Source: CAYJAY01 sp964370715 (GTDB lineage: Bacteria; Bacillota; Clostridia; Oscillospirales; Ruminococcaceae). Taken from it: DNA of 64,000 nt. The DNA lies in NCBI GenBank assembly GCA_964370715.1, contig CAYJKJ010000004.1, positions 62,001 through 126,000 on the forward strand, read 5' to 3'. A program made the translations under genes and the position numbers. This document shows positions 42,935 to 51,315 of the stretch, in pieces (position 1 is the stretch's first letter; each line of letters starts with the position of its first letter). Below the pieces are notes generated by a model. It did not search any database. It saw only the letters and a list, made by a program, of their open reading frames with translations, and was not told the origin of the DNA.

Positions 42935-44803
42935 CTAGTTTTGTTGTTCCGGTTGAGTTTTTTGGAAGGTTGGAACCATATCGATTACCGTGTCGATAAC
43001 TGTTTGGGTTTCGTTTTTATATGCAATTTCTTTGAGGCTAAGAAGCCTTTCAAAGAATGTTTCTTTGTTTATTTCCGAAAGGTTCCCTATAAAAATCTTG
43101 TTGTTGGAGGTGTCGGTTAATCCTTCTTCACTTAAAAGCAGTTCTTCATAAAGCTTTTCGCCGGGGCGAAGGCCGGTGAAAACTATCTCGATATCACGAT
43201 AGGGGATAAATCCGGCAAGGCGGATTAGGTTTTCCGCAAGATCAAGTATTTTAACGGGTTGTCCCATATCTAAAACAAAGATCTCTCCACCCTTTGCCAT
43301 TTCGGAAGCTTTAATAACAAGGTTAACCGCTTCTGAAATCGTCATGAAGTATCGAACGATGTCGGGGTGGGTTATAGTGACAGGGCCGCCAACAGAAATC
43401 TGCTCTTTGAAAAGCGGAATAACAGAGCCGTTTGAACCTAAAACGTTTCCAAATCGAACCGCCGCAAATTTGGTTTTGCTTTGTTTATGCATCGCTTGGA
43501 TAACCATCTCTCCGATTCTTTTGGTAGCGCCCATTATGCTAGTTGGGTTAACCGCTTTGTCGGTAGAGATTAAAACAAACGTCTCGACGCCGTATTTATC
43601 GGCAGAAACCGCAAGATTGTATGTTCCGCAAACGTTGTTTTTAACCGCTTCTTCGGGGCTTATCTCCATCAAAGGAACGTGTTTATGCGCCGCCGCATGG
43701 AATATTGTGTTGGGGCGTTCCTTGTCGATTATCGCATCCATCTTTTTGCTGTCACGAACCGAGGCTATCAAAACCTCGATAGAAGCATCAACACCTTTTA
43801 AAAGCTTTAGTTTTTGCTCCGTTTCGTAGGTGGTGTTTTCGTAGATATCAACTATTATAAGCTTTTTGGGGGAACTTAGCGCAACTTGCCTGCAAAGCTC
43901 CGAACCAATCGAACCGCCGCCGCCCGTAACCATAACGACTTTATCTTTAATGTTTTCAAAAACAGAATTTTCAAGCTCAATTTCATCTCGCCCTAAAAGG
44001 TCCTCAACTCGAACGTCACGAACGGTTGCCAGTAGATCTTTTCCGTCGCTTATGAGTTTGCTAATATCGGGCAACAGCCTCATATCGCAGGAGGTTTTGG
44101 CACAGATGTTAAGAATTCGCCTTTTGTCGGGTTCCGTTGCAGAGGGGATAGCAACAAGAATTGTGTCGATTTCGCAGACCGAAACGAGTTCCGGAATGTT
44201 TTTAGTAGAACCCATAATCTTGATACCCATGATAGCACGCCCGACTTTTTGAGGGTTGTCGTCGACAGCACAGACGATGTTGTAGTCGGTCGAAACGTCT
44301 TTGAAGATTTCATGAAGCAACGTTGACGCCGCCTCGCCCGCACCAACTACCATAACTCGTTTGCGCATCGAGCCTGAGTTGGTAACCTGGGTGTTTCGTA
44401 TCATTCGGTATGTCAATCTTGAATAGAGTGTTAGCGATGCGGCAAAGAGAGCGGAAACAAGATAGACCGAGATTGGGAGCCTTCTTTCGGTGTATATAAA
44501 AGCGGTTATGATAAGAAAAGCTGCGATTGCGAAAAACGAAGCCATGGCACAACGAAAAAATTCATATATCTCGGCATATCGCCACAAGCTATCATACATC
44601 CCCATAACAACATACACTATCTCGAAGCAGAGGACAAAGAGAACACAGCTAGAGACAAGGATGCTTAAATAGACATCGAGAGACGTTCTTCCGGCAATCA
44701 ATATCCATGTTAAAAGATACGCCGCCGTCACGCACACTATATCAAGCCCCATCAAAAGAAGTTTTCTGTTTTTTTGGAAAAACCCTTGTTTTTGCATTCT
44801 CAT
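42935..44803 (-). CDS. Membrane UDP-GlcNAc 4,6-dehydratase (PglF/CapD type)
   Basis: The 622-residue protein has four N-terminal membrane helices (to about residue 130), a first Rossmann domain with VMVVGAGEAASTLLHEI, and a second SDR domain with VMVTGGGGSIGSELCRQV, FHAAAHKHVPLMEISPEEAV and STDKAVNPTSIMGATKRIGE. This is the full PglF/CapD architecture. It makes UDP-4-keto-6-deoxy-GlcNAc for the aminotransferase downstream. It is the first gene of the operon, behind a sigma-A-like promoter. Confidence 0.93.
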   Translation of the reverse strand: MRMQKQGFFQKNRKLLLMGLDIVCVTAAYLLTWILIAGRTSLDVYLSILVSSCVLFVLCFEIVYVVMGMYDSLWRYAEIYEFFRCAMASFFAIAAFLIITAFIYTERRLPISVYLVSALFAASLTLYSRLTYRMIRNTQVTNSGSMRKRVMVVGAGEAASTLLHEIFKDVSTDYNIVCAVDDNPQKVGRAIMGIKIMGSTKNIPELVSVCEIDTILVAIPSATEPDKRRILNICAKTSCDMRLLPDISKLISDGKDLLATVRDVRVEDLLGRDEIELENSVFENIKDKVVMVTGGGGSIGSELCRQVALSSPKKLIIVDIYENTTYETEQKLKLLKGVDASIEVLIASVRDSKKMDAIIDKERPNTIFHAAAHKHVPLMEISPEEAVKNNVCGTYNLAVSADKYGVETFVLISTDKAVNPTSIMGATKRIGEMVIQAMHKQSKTKFAAVRFGNVLGSNGSVIPLFKEQISVGGPVTITHPDIVRYFMTISEAVNLVIKASEMAKGGEIFVLDMGQPVKILDLAENLIRLAGFIPYRDIEIVFTGLRPGEKLYEELLLSEEGLTDTSNNKIFIGNLSEINKETFFERLLSLKEIAYKNETQTVIDTVIDMVPTFQKTQPEQQN

Positions 44804-44850
44804 AATACCAACTCATTCAATAATAAAATAAAGACACACATATTTAATAT

Positions 44851-44879
44851 ATTTTACATCAATTATTAAAAATAATCAA
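44851..44879 (-). promoter_or_regulatory. Promoter of second glycan operon
   Basis: On the minus strand TTGATT and TAAAAT are separated by 17 bp, about 50 nt before the PglF-type start. The 44880-45035 spacer towards rubrerythrin holds no other feature I can support. Confidence 0.5.
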
Positions 44880-45035
44880 CTAAAAAGCGGAGCGGGGCGA
44901 ATTAATTTTTAAACTTTAGAATAATTATTATAAAAAAATCAGATACTATAGATGAAAAAATCATAAAAGATTTAGGCCAAAGGGCGATAAATTTTGGTTT
45001 TATATTGATTTTAAAAGAGAAAGGATTTTTAAACT

Positions 45036-45629
45036 ATGACACTTAAAAAAAGCGAAACATTTAACAACCTAATAAACGCATATGCAGGGGAATGCCAAGC
45101 GCACGTCCGTTATCAATTTATCTCGTATAACGCAAAAGAAAAAGGGCTTTTTGAACTGCAAAAAGCTATCGATGCAATTGTTATTAATGAATATAACCAT
45201 GCTAGGATGTATTATTCCGAAATTCAATCGGCAGATAAGCAGACGATTGAAAACCTTGAGGTTTGCTCGGGTTATCCGTTTAAAGAAAAATGGGATCTTG
45301 AAGACAACCTTAAATTTGCTATGGAAGCCGAAACCGAAGAACATGAAACTATCTATCCGTCGTTCGCAAAAACCGCAAGAAAAGAAGGGTTCGAAGATAT
45401 TGCAAGATTGTTTGATCTTGTTGCTAATGTTGAGGAATGCCATAAAAAGATGTTTAAGATTCTTCATAAACAACTAGTCGACGGAACGATGTATAAACGA
45501 ACAAAAGCCGTTAAATGGAAATGTAGTCTATGTGGTCATGAAGGGGTTTCAAAACAAGCTTGGGAAACCTGCCCGCTTTGTTGCGCTCCGCAAGGGAATG
45601 TTATGCTTAACATTGATGACAATGCTTAA
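45036..45629 (+). CDS. Rubrerythrin
   Basis: The 197-residue protein has an N-terminal di-iron four-helix domain with NAYAGECQAHVRYQF, INEYNHARMYY, EAETEEHETIYPSF and NVEECHKKMF, and a C-terminal rubredoxin-like domain with WKCSLCGHEG and CPLCCAPQG. Rubrerythrin reduces peroxide in anaerobes. The second knuckle reads CPLCCAPQG, with an extra Cys. The gene stands alone between a promoterless-looking AT-rich spacer and a strong terminator; an AAAGGA site precedes the ATG. Confidence 0.94.
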   Translation: MTLKKSETFNNLINAYAGECQAHVRYQFISYNAKEKGLFELQKAIDAIVINEYNHARMYYSEIQSADKQTIENLEVCSGYPFKEKWDLEDNLKFAMEAETEEHETIYPSFAKTARKEGFEDIARLFDLVANVEECHKKMFKILHKQLVDGTMYKRTKAVKWKCSLCGHEGVSKQAWETCPLCCAPQGNVMLNIDDNA

Positions 45630-45664
45630 AAAACAAAGGAATTTCGAACAATAGTTAAAGCGCA

Positions 45665-45703
45665 AAAAACAGGGGTCGACCATTAAGGTTAACCCCTGTT
45701 TTT
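45665..45703 (+). terminator. Terminator of rubrerythrin gene
   Basis: AAACAGGGGT pairs with ACCCCTGTTT around a 15-nt loop, with a T-run following. Confidence 0.85.
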
Positions 45704-45797
45704 ATATAATATTTGTTCCAAATATTATATAAAAAATTTCCGTGTGGCTTATGCCACGGCGTTTAAAAATCTAAATGCGCATCTGCCTCGATTTTTA

Positions 45798-45861
45798 GAA
45801 ATACTACGGTTTTTGCGCTGTAGCGCAAAATGGCGAGCGACTGCTCGACAAGTAGTATTTC
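45798..45861 (-). repeat. 64-bp three-way-junction repeat, copy 1
   Basis: Inverted relative to the 61-kb copies. The outer stem is GAAATACTAC/GTAGTATTTC; inside are two hairpins, TTTTGCGCT/AGCGCAAAA and GGCGAGC/GCTCGAC. Loops differ from the 61-kb copies while stems are kept. Flanking CCGTGTGGC/GCCACGG at 45741-45760 forms another hairpin. Confidence 0.8.
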
Positions 45862-45895
45862 CAATATCTCCGCCGACAGGCAAAGATTATTTATT

Positions 45896-46579
45896 TTATG
45901 AAGCGGCGACGGGTTGCGTTTCTGCGGTTGGTTGAGTTTCGGTTGCCGGTTGTTTTTTTTGAAGCTTTGAAACGAGGGTCATAACGACGGTAAACAAAAC
46001 AAGAACCGAAATCGAAACGACAAGCCCCAAGGGATTATCTTGAATGTTGCCGGCGGTGTAGCCCAAATAGACATAAACGGCGCTCCCGGGAAGCATTCCG
46101 AAAAGGGTTGCTATCGTGTAGCTTGTGTATTTAATGTTTAAAACGCCCGAAAGATAGTTGACCGCTGTGAACGGGAACAAAGGGATGAGCCTTGCATACA
46201 TCATAAAAACAAAGCTGTTTTTTTGTGCTTTTTCGGTTGCGTTTTTTATGAAAGAACCGTCTTTAAAAAGCTTTGTTATAACATCTTTTCCAAGGAACTT
46301 TGCAACAAAATATGAAAGATGACAGCCGAGGTTTGAACCTATTATCGTGAGAACCAGCCCCCACCAAAAACCGAATATCGTCCCCGATATGATGGTTAGC
46401 GCCGACCCCGGAACAGCGAACGTTACCGCTATGGCGTAGACGGCGATAAATATAAACGGCGCAAATGTGTTTTGCTGTGCCGATTGGATAAAGTTTGTTA
46501 AACTTTCGATATTAAGGTAGTCTCGCAATAAAAAAGCGACAACTAAAATGGCTACTATTAAAGCAATCTTTTTTTTCAT
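45896..46579 (-). CDS. TVP38/TMEM64-family membrane protein (VTT domain)
   Basis: The 227-residue protein has an N-terminal helix and the VTT-domain core: VTFAVPGSALTIISGTIFGFWWGL, GSNLGCHLSYFVAKFLG, and ARLIPLFPFTAVNYLSGVLNI. It ends with a Pro/Thr/Gln repeat (ATETQPTAETQPVAAS). The family acts in lipid scrambling or undecaprenyl recycling in related DedA proteins. It overlaps the CDP-alcohol transferase gene by 4 nt. Its 3' end lies 23 nt from a structured repeat. Confidence 0.88.
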   Translation of the reverse strand: MKKKIALIVAILVVAFLLRDYLNIESLTNFIQSAQQNTFAPFIFIAVYAIAVTFAVPGSALTIISGTIFGFWWGLVLTIIGSNLGCHLSYFVAKFLGKDVITKLFKDGSFIKNATEKAQKNSFVFMMYARLIPLFPFTAVNYLSGVLNIKYTSYTIATLFGMLPGSAVYVYLGYTAGNIQDNPLGLVVSISVLVLFTVVMTLVSKLQKKQPATETQPTAETQPVAAS

Positions 46580-47175
46580 GTTAAATTATTTTTCCTTTCA
46601 AACATTATAATTCTTATCATTCTTATTATGCCGGTTAAAAAAACCAACCCGACAAATATGCCGAGGAATATATCAAGATATTGAGGCAAAAGCAGCATAA
46701 GGGTGAAGACTATAAAAGTCTCGGTTCGCTCGACTATCCCTATATCATAGTGCATACTTTTTTTGCCGTTGTTGCTGAACAGCGACCCCGCCAACATAAA
46801 CGTTGAAAAGTTAAACAGCACGCTTGTGAAAAACAAAAGGTAGAGCAAGGAATGTTCCGGAGCAAAGAAATAAAATCCGATGATAACCGAAGCTTCAACC
46901 ATTCTGTCAAAAACAAGGTCGAGATAACCGCCGAGCTTTGAGGTTTTGCCGGTGAGCCTTGCAACTGTTCCGTCGAGGACATCGAGAACCGCCGAAACCC
47001 AAAGCAGTGTGCCGGCTGCCAGAAACATATCAAGCCCGATAAATACAGCCGACGATATGCCGATTATAAACGCTATTGTCGTTATGTGGTTTGGGTGAAG
47101 TTTTGTTAAAAATGTGGCCTTTGCAAAAATATCAAATCCTTTTTGAACGGCGCCTCTCGCTTTAGTGTCTAACAT
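46576..47175 (-). CDS. CDP-alcohol phosphatidyltransferase family protein
   Basis: The 199-residue membrane protein has the complete motif D-x2-DG-x2-AR-x8-G-x3-D-x3-D: DVLDGTVARLTGKTSKLGG followed by YLDLVFD, near residues 63-88. Five to six hydrophobic helices surround it. It probably makes a phosphatidyl-alcohol such as PGP or cardiolipin precursor. It is coupled to the TVP38 gene. Confidence 0.9.
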   Translation of the reverse strand: MLDTKARGAVQKGFDIFAKATFLTKLHPNHITTIAFIIGISSAVFIGLDMFLAAGTLLWVSAVLDVLDGTVARLTGKTSKLGGYLDLVFDRMVEASVIIGFYFFAPEHSLLYLLFFTSVLFNFSTFMLAGSLFSNNGKKSMHYDIGIVERTETFIVFTLMLLLPQYLDIFLGIFVGLVFLTGIIRMIRIIMFERKNNLT

Positions 47176-47232
47176 AATAACTCCTCAATTATTATTATTT
47201 TATAACTAATCCTTTTAAACAAGGGATCGGTA

Positions 47233-48657
47233 TTATCTTGTTACAATTCGTTTTAAAAGTTTCATCTGCCAAGGTTTTGCGCTGTTTTTAAAATCAATCA
47301 ACGCTAGCGAACTTATGATTTCGCTTTGTATTGGATATTGGTATCTAAGCGACATTGCGCTTGAAAGCTTCATCTTTTTTGAAACCATCATCGAGAACAA
47401 CGGCAAAAGATCCCCCGCTTTGTCCGACACTATCGACCCGCCAACAACAACCCCTTTGTTGTCGATAATGACCTTTGCATATCCTTCTCGGTCGTCGTCT
47501 GCTTTTGCTCGGTCGTTTGCAGAGATTGGAAGAATGTAGGATTGCTTGAAGATGCCAAGTTGTTTCGCTTGCTCTTCAAGCAGCCCAACGTGGGCTACTT
47601 GCGGAATGGTGTAGGTTGTCCAAGCCATGTTGTGGTAGCTTGTTTTAAACATATTAAATATAAGAGCGTTTTTAACAACTATGCCGGCTTCATATCCTGC
47701 GGCATGGGTGAAGAGAAATTTCCCTCTAACGTCGCCGCAAGCATAGATGTTTTTAATGTTGGTTTGAAGATGGTCGTTAACCTCGATAAATCCCCGCTTG
47801 TCGGTTTTGACCCCAACTTGTTCAAGCCCTATGTCTTTGGTGTTGGGGGTTCTGCCAAGCGCTACTAAAAGTTCATCGCAAACGATATCTATATCCTGTT
47901 GGTTTGTTGAAATTTTAACGACTATTTCGTCGCCCTGTTTTGTGATCTCTTTAATCTCGCTCGAAAGATAAAGTTTAACGTTATCTCGTTCAAGTTGTTT
48001 TTCCATAATCGGGGAAGCTTCGGGTTCGTCTTTGACAAAAAGTTTATCCAATCTGTCAACAACCGAAACTTCGCTTCCAAGATGGGCAAAACCTTGCCCG
48101 AGTTCAAGACCGATGGGTCCTGCTCCCAAAACGACAAGCCTTTTGGGAAGCGTTTCAAGCTCGAAGATATCTTCGTTGGTTCGATATCTCACGGTGTCGA
48201 GACCTTTTATCGGCGGAACCATTGCGGAAGAACCGGTTGAAACGACGATCTTTTTTGTTTGGTATATCTCGCCGTCTATCGAAATTTCGGTTTGCGAAAC
48301 AAGCTTTCCTTTGCCAAACTTAACATCGACCCCCAATCCCTCGAAACGCTCTTTCGAATCGTGTGGTTCGATTTCGGCGATAACCGATTTAACCCTTTGC
48401 ATAATATCTTTTAAAGATGTGTCGAATTTAGGTTTTGAAAAACCATAGTTATCGGCTTTTCGCATCGCCGCCGCAAGATGGGCTGATTTTAAAAATGTCT
48501 TACTCGGAACGCAACCATAGTTTAAACAATCGCCCCCCATCTTTCGGTTTTCAACCAGCAAAACCTTTGCGCCAAGCGATGCTGCTGCAGAGGCTACAAC
48601 AAGGCCGCCACTCCCTGCACCGATTATTGCTATGTCGTATCTTGTTTTTGTTGTCAT
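47233..48657 (-). CDS. Mercuric reductase/dihydrolipoyl dehydrogenase-like flavoprotein
   Basis: The 474-residue protein has FAD-binding DIAIIGAGSGGLVVASAAA, redox-active cysteines in GGDCLNYGCVPSK, NAD-binding VVLGAGPIGLELGQGFAHLG and NIYACGDVRG. The C-terminal dimer motif reads YQYPIQSEI instead of the HPTxxE of true lipoamide dehydrogenase, so lipoamide is an unlikely substrate. Such enzymes often accompany TVP38-family proteins. It lies 57 nt upstream of the phosphatidyltransferase on the same strand. Confidence 0.88.
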   Translation of the reverse strand: MTTKTRYDIAIIGAGSGGLVVASAAASLGAKVLLVENRKMGGDCLNYGCVPSKTFLKSAHLAAAMRKADNYGFSKPKFDTSLKDIMQRVKSVIAEIEPHDSKERFEGLGVDVKFGKGKLVSQTEISIDGEIYQTKKIVVSTGSSAMVPPIKGLDTVRYRTNEDIFELETLPKRLVVLGAGPIGLELGQGFAHLGSEVSVVDRLDKLFVKDEPEASPIMEKQLERDNVKLYLSSEIKEITKQGDEIVVKISTNQQDIDIVCDELLVALGRTPNTKDIGLEQVGVKTDKRGFIEVNDHLQTNIKNIYACGDVRGKFLFTHAAGYEAGIVVKNALIFNMFKTSYHNMAWTTYTIPQVAHVGLLEEQAKQLGIFKQSYILPISANDRAKADDDREGYAKVIIDNKGVVVGGSIVSDKAGDLLPLFSMMVSKKMKLSSAMSLRYQYPIQSEIISSLALIDFKNSAKPWQMKLLKRIVTR

Positions 48658-48901
48658 ACAATACCTCCAAAAAAATATAGGATATTTATACTCATGTTTT
48701 CATGCAAGTTAATAATACCATAAATTATCGCAAAATGTTAAATTCACATAAATATTTTACAAAATATTAAATAAAATTTCAATCTTTTGCGCAGTTTTGA
48801 CAGTATTCTTTTTGTTTTAGATATATAGTATTTATTTAAACTTAAGTTTTGAATTAAGAAATACCACGATATTATCCATAGACAGAGAATTTTGCAAAAA
48901 A

Positions 48902-48920
48902 GCCTCCCTCGTTGAGGGAG
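48902..48920. repeat. Degenerate REP-like palindrome
   Basis: GCCTCCCTC-gtt-GAGGGAG, the left part of the element seen at 26394. The right part is lost. The spacer 48658-48901 shows no gene. Confidence 0.6.
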
Positions 48921-49046
48921 ATCAGACTGCCGAAAAACCTCTAATACAAATTTATCTTTCGTCAAAATGCATAAATATAATGACTGGAATGTAGGGAGAG
49001 GATTTGCTTCTCCTGAAAAAAATCATAGAAAACAAGGTCTTTTACA

Positions 49047-49297
49047 GCCAATCTCCACACCCAAGCTAATTAATTCCCGAAGCGAAGCAGGCTATCCACC
49101 AATACCCACCAATCCAGCTTTTGCCTGTCACCAAGATTTCAAGCGGCAAAAGCGGGCGGGTTCTTAGGGCGTGTTTCGCCCTAAGTCGTTAAGGGGGGGT
49201 TGTGGGGGGTTGTTAGGGGGCGTCACTGGGGGTTAGTCGAAAAACCCCCTCACGCCCCCTAACATCGACAGATTCATGGCGTTTGATGAGAGCAAAA
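49047..49297 (-). repeat. Dispersed repeat body, copy B
   Basis: The reverse complement matches 26443-26690 with the same order of blocks (TTAGGGGGCGTG, the C-run, CTTAGGGCGAAACACGCCCTAAG, GCTTCGCTTCGGGAATTAATT). It ends in GCGTTTGATG and an A-run that matches 26807-26825 in direct orientation. The apparent frames in it are not conserved. Confidence 0.8.
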
Positions 49298-49350
49298 AAA
49301 GTAGGAGGAGGGGCTTCTTCCTACAGAAAACCTGCACAAAGGCCATAAAA

Positions 49351-49377
49351 CGGGGCGATGTGGGCATCGCCCCCTAC
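49351..49377. repeat. Short GGGGCGATG palindrome
   Basis: GGGGCGATG-tggg-CATCGCCCC followed by CTAC, a compact stem of a type frequent between genes in gut Clostridia. Confidence 0.6.
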
Positions 49378-49493
49378 CAGTAGTCTCGTAATAGTGCGCA
49401 ATATTTTTTAAGGTATATCTTTTTTGACACGCTGACATCTTCTCCAACAAGCAAAGATAATGAGAACAATTTTTAAATTTTTTCAAAAAACTG

Positions 49494-49523
49494 TTGACAA
49501 ATAAAAAAAATAGTGCATAATAT
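49494..49523 (+). promoter_or_regulatory. Promoter of hrcA operon
   Basis: TTGACA is followed after 16-18 bp by CATAAT/TAATAT (49516-49523), directly before the CIRCE element. Confidence 0.8.
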
Positions 49524-49525
49524 AG

Positions 49526-49552
49526 TTAGCACTCGAAACAATAGAGTGCTAA
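49526..49552. promoter_or_regulatory. CIRCE operator
   Basis: TTAGCACTC, nine bases, GAGTGCTAA: a perfect match to the HrcA-binding inverted repeat. It overlaps the transcription start and lies 24 nt before hrcA, so HrcA represses its own operon. Confidence 0.97.
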
Positions 49553-49576
49553 CAAATGCAAAAAGGAACGGTTATA

Positions 49577-50593
49577 ATGGATATAAGCAACCGCAAAAAG
49601 TTGATACTATCCGCAATAGTTCGGCTGCATGAAGACAAGGGGGACCCAGTTGGCTCGGCAATTCTCGCAACATTTTTGCGAGATCTTTCGGTCTCCTCCG
49701 CAACACTTCGCAACGAAATGGCGGAGCTTACCAACCTTGGATATTTGATGCAACCCCACACTTCCGCCGGGCGAGTGCCAACTATGTTGGGATTTCGATA
49801 CTATATCGATAACTTAATCAACAGTTATTCGCTGGAGCATGGTGAGGCGGCCGAAATTCGAAGCTCGGTTATGAGCTTTGACAACGACCCAGACAAGGCG
49901 GCGGAAAGTTGCTCAAAAAGAATGGCGAAATATTTCGGTCTTGCGGCGGTGACGACAACGCCATATCGCTCTGTTGCTAGCGTTGTTCATTATAAGCTTA
50001 TCTCGGTTGGGCGATTCAACGTTGCAATATTGGCGATAACCGATTCGGGTTCCGTTAAAACAAGGGTGACAAGAGTTGAAGCAGAACCGACAATCGAACA
50101 ACTTGTTAAAGCGGAAAACGCATTAAATAAACACTTGGCCTTCGTTTCGTTTGAGGATATAACAAGCGAAAAGCTGGAAGCGGTTTTGAATTTTCCCGAA
50201 ACCGAGCGAGAGATAATGCGAGGTATTCTAAGAGCGGCGATGATTCTTTCGCAGACGATAACCGAGAAAACGCTCTACTATGACGGGCTTCAATATCTAA
50301 CAAGATTTCGAGAGCTTGATTGCGAGATGAAAGAACTGCTTGAACTGTTTTCCGATTCAACGACCCTTTCAAAACGTATGCAACGAAACGACGGAGTTTC
50401 GGTTTTTGTTGGGGAAGAACTTTCCGCTTATTCATTAAACAACGTCAGTTTAATCTCCTCGGGTTACACGGGGCGTTCGGGCGGCAAAGGTTCGCTTGGA
50501 ATAGCGGGGCCTACTAGAATGAACTATGCTTATATAATCCCAAGACTTCGGGTTTTTTGCGATGCAATGAGCGAACTATTAATAAATAGATAA
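49577..50593 (+). CDS. hrcA: Heat-inducible transcription repressor HrcA
   Basis: From ATG 49577 the protein has 338 residues: MDISNRKKLILSAIVRLHEDKGDPVGS, then the winged HTH with SSATLRNEMAELTNLGYL and QPHTSAGRVPT. The C-terminal part has IGPTRMNYA-like SLGIAGPTRMNYAYIIP. AAAAGGA lies 9 nt upstream. An earlier ATG at 49556 adds seven residues over the ribosome site and is less likely. HrcA represses chaperone genes through the CIRCE site just upstream. Confidence 0.96.
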   Translation: MDISNRKKLILSAIVRLHEDKGDPVGSAILATFLRDLSVSSATLRNEMAELTNLGYLMQPHTSAGRVPTMLGFRYYIDNLINSYSLEHGEAAEIRSSVMSFDNDPDKAAESCSKRMAKYFGLAAVTTTPYRSVASVVHYKLISVGRFNVAILAITDSGSVKTRVTRVEAEPTIEQLVKAENALNKHLAFVSFEDITSEKLEAVLNFPETEREIMRGILRAAMILSQTITEKTLYYDGLQYLTRFRELDCEMKELLELFSDSTTLSKRMQRNDGVSVFVGEELSAYSLNNVSLISSGYTGRSGGKGSLGIAGPTRMNYAYIIPRLRVFCDAMSELLINR

Positions 50594-50623
50594 ATATATA
50601 CTAACCCTTTAAAGGAGAAAACA

Positions 50624-51238
50624 ATGGCAGTAAACAAAGAAAGCGAACGAGAGAAAGAGATATTTGAAGAGATCTCGGAGCTTGAACAGGAACTCGAGAA
50701 AAACGCAGAGGAGCAAACGGAAGGCTCTGCAACACAGGAGGAAGACGAGATCATCAACGAGATCTTAAACGAAATACGAGAGGAAGAACAATCGGCAACC
50801 GATGAACAACAAAGTCTTGCAAAAGACTTTGCTGATCTTCAAGATAAGATGCTAAGAACCGCCGCAGAGTTCGACAACTATCGCAAGAGAACCGAAAAAG
50901 AAAAGAAATCTTCAATTTCGTTTGGTATGGGGGTTGCTATCGAAAAGATGCTACCCGCAATTGATGCTCTTGAGATGGCAACAGTTGCTGAAACGGAAGA
51001 CGAAAAATATAAAAAAGGCGTCGAGATGACGCTAGGTCTTTTTAAATCGGCGCTAACCGGTCTTGGAGTTGAAGAGATTGAAGCGTTGGGAAAAGAGTTT
51101 GACCCAAATCTTCATGCGGCAGTATCTAAGATAGAAACAGAGCAGTATGAAAGCGGTTTTGTTGCGAACGTTCTTCAAAAAGGCTATAAAATGGAAGAAA
51201 AGGTTATTCGCCATTCTATGGTTGTGGTTGCGGAATAA
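50624..51238 (+). CDS. grpE: Nucleotide exchange factor GrpE
   Basis: The 204-residue protein has an acidic coiled-coil N-terminus (about 70 residues), then DLQDKMLRTAAEFDNYRKRTEKEK and the beta-wing region GVEEIEALGKEFDPNLHAAVSKIE ending KVIRHSMVVVAE. It releases ADP from DnaK. An AAAGGAG site precedes it, and it is 31 nt after hrcA. Confidence 0.96.
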   Translation: MAVNKESEREKEIFEEISELEQELEKNAEEQTEGSATQEEDEIINEILNEIREEEQSATDEQQSLAKDFADLQDKMLRTAAEFDNYRKRTEKEKKSSISFGMGVAIEKMLPAIDALEMATVAETEDEKYKKGVEMTLGLFKSALTGLGVEEIEALGKEFDPNLHAAVSKIETEQYESGFVANVLQKGYKMEEKVIRHSMVVVAE

Positions 51239-51315
51239 TAATTATTCTGCAAACCCATTTTACACACGTTAAACATTTTAAATTTGTTATTAAATAAAAA
51301 AGGAGATATACTACT

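Noticed and set aside
45744..45935. 63-codon frame after rubrerythrin
   Set aside because: It lies in the structured repeat and changes frame relative to the copies at 61 kb.
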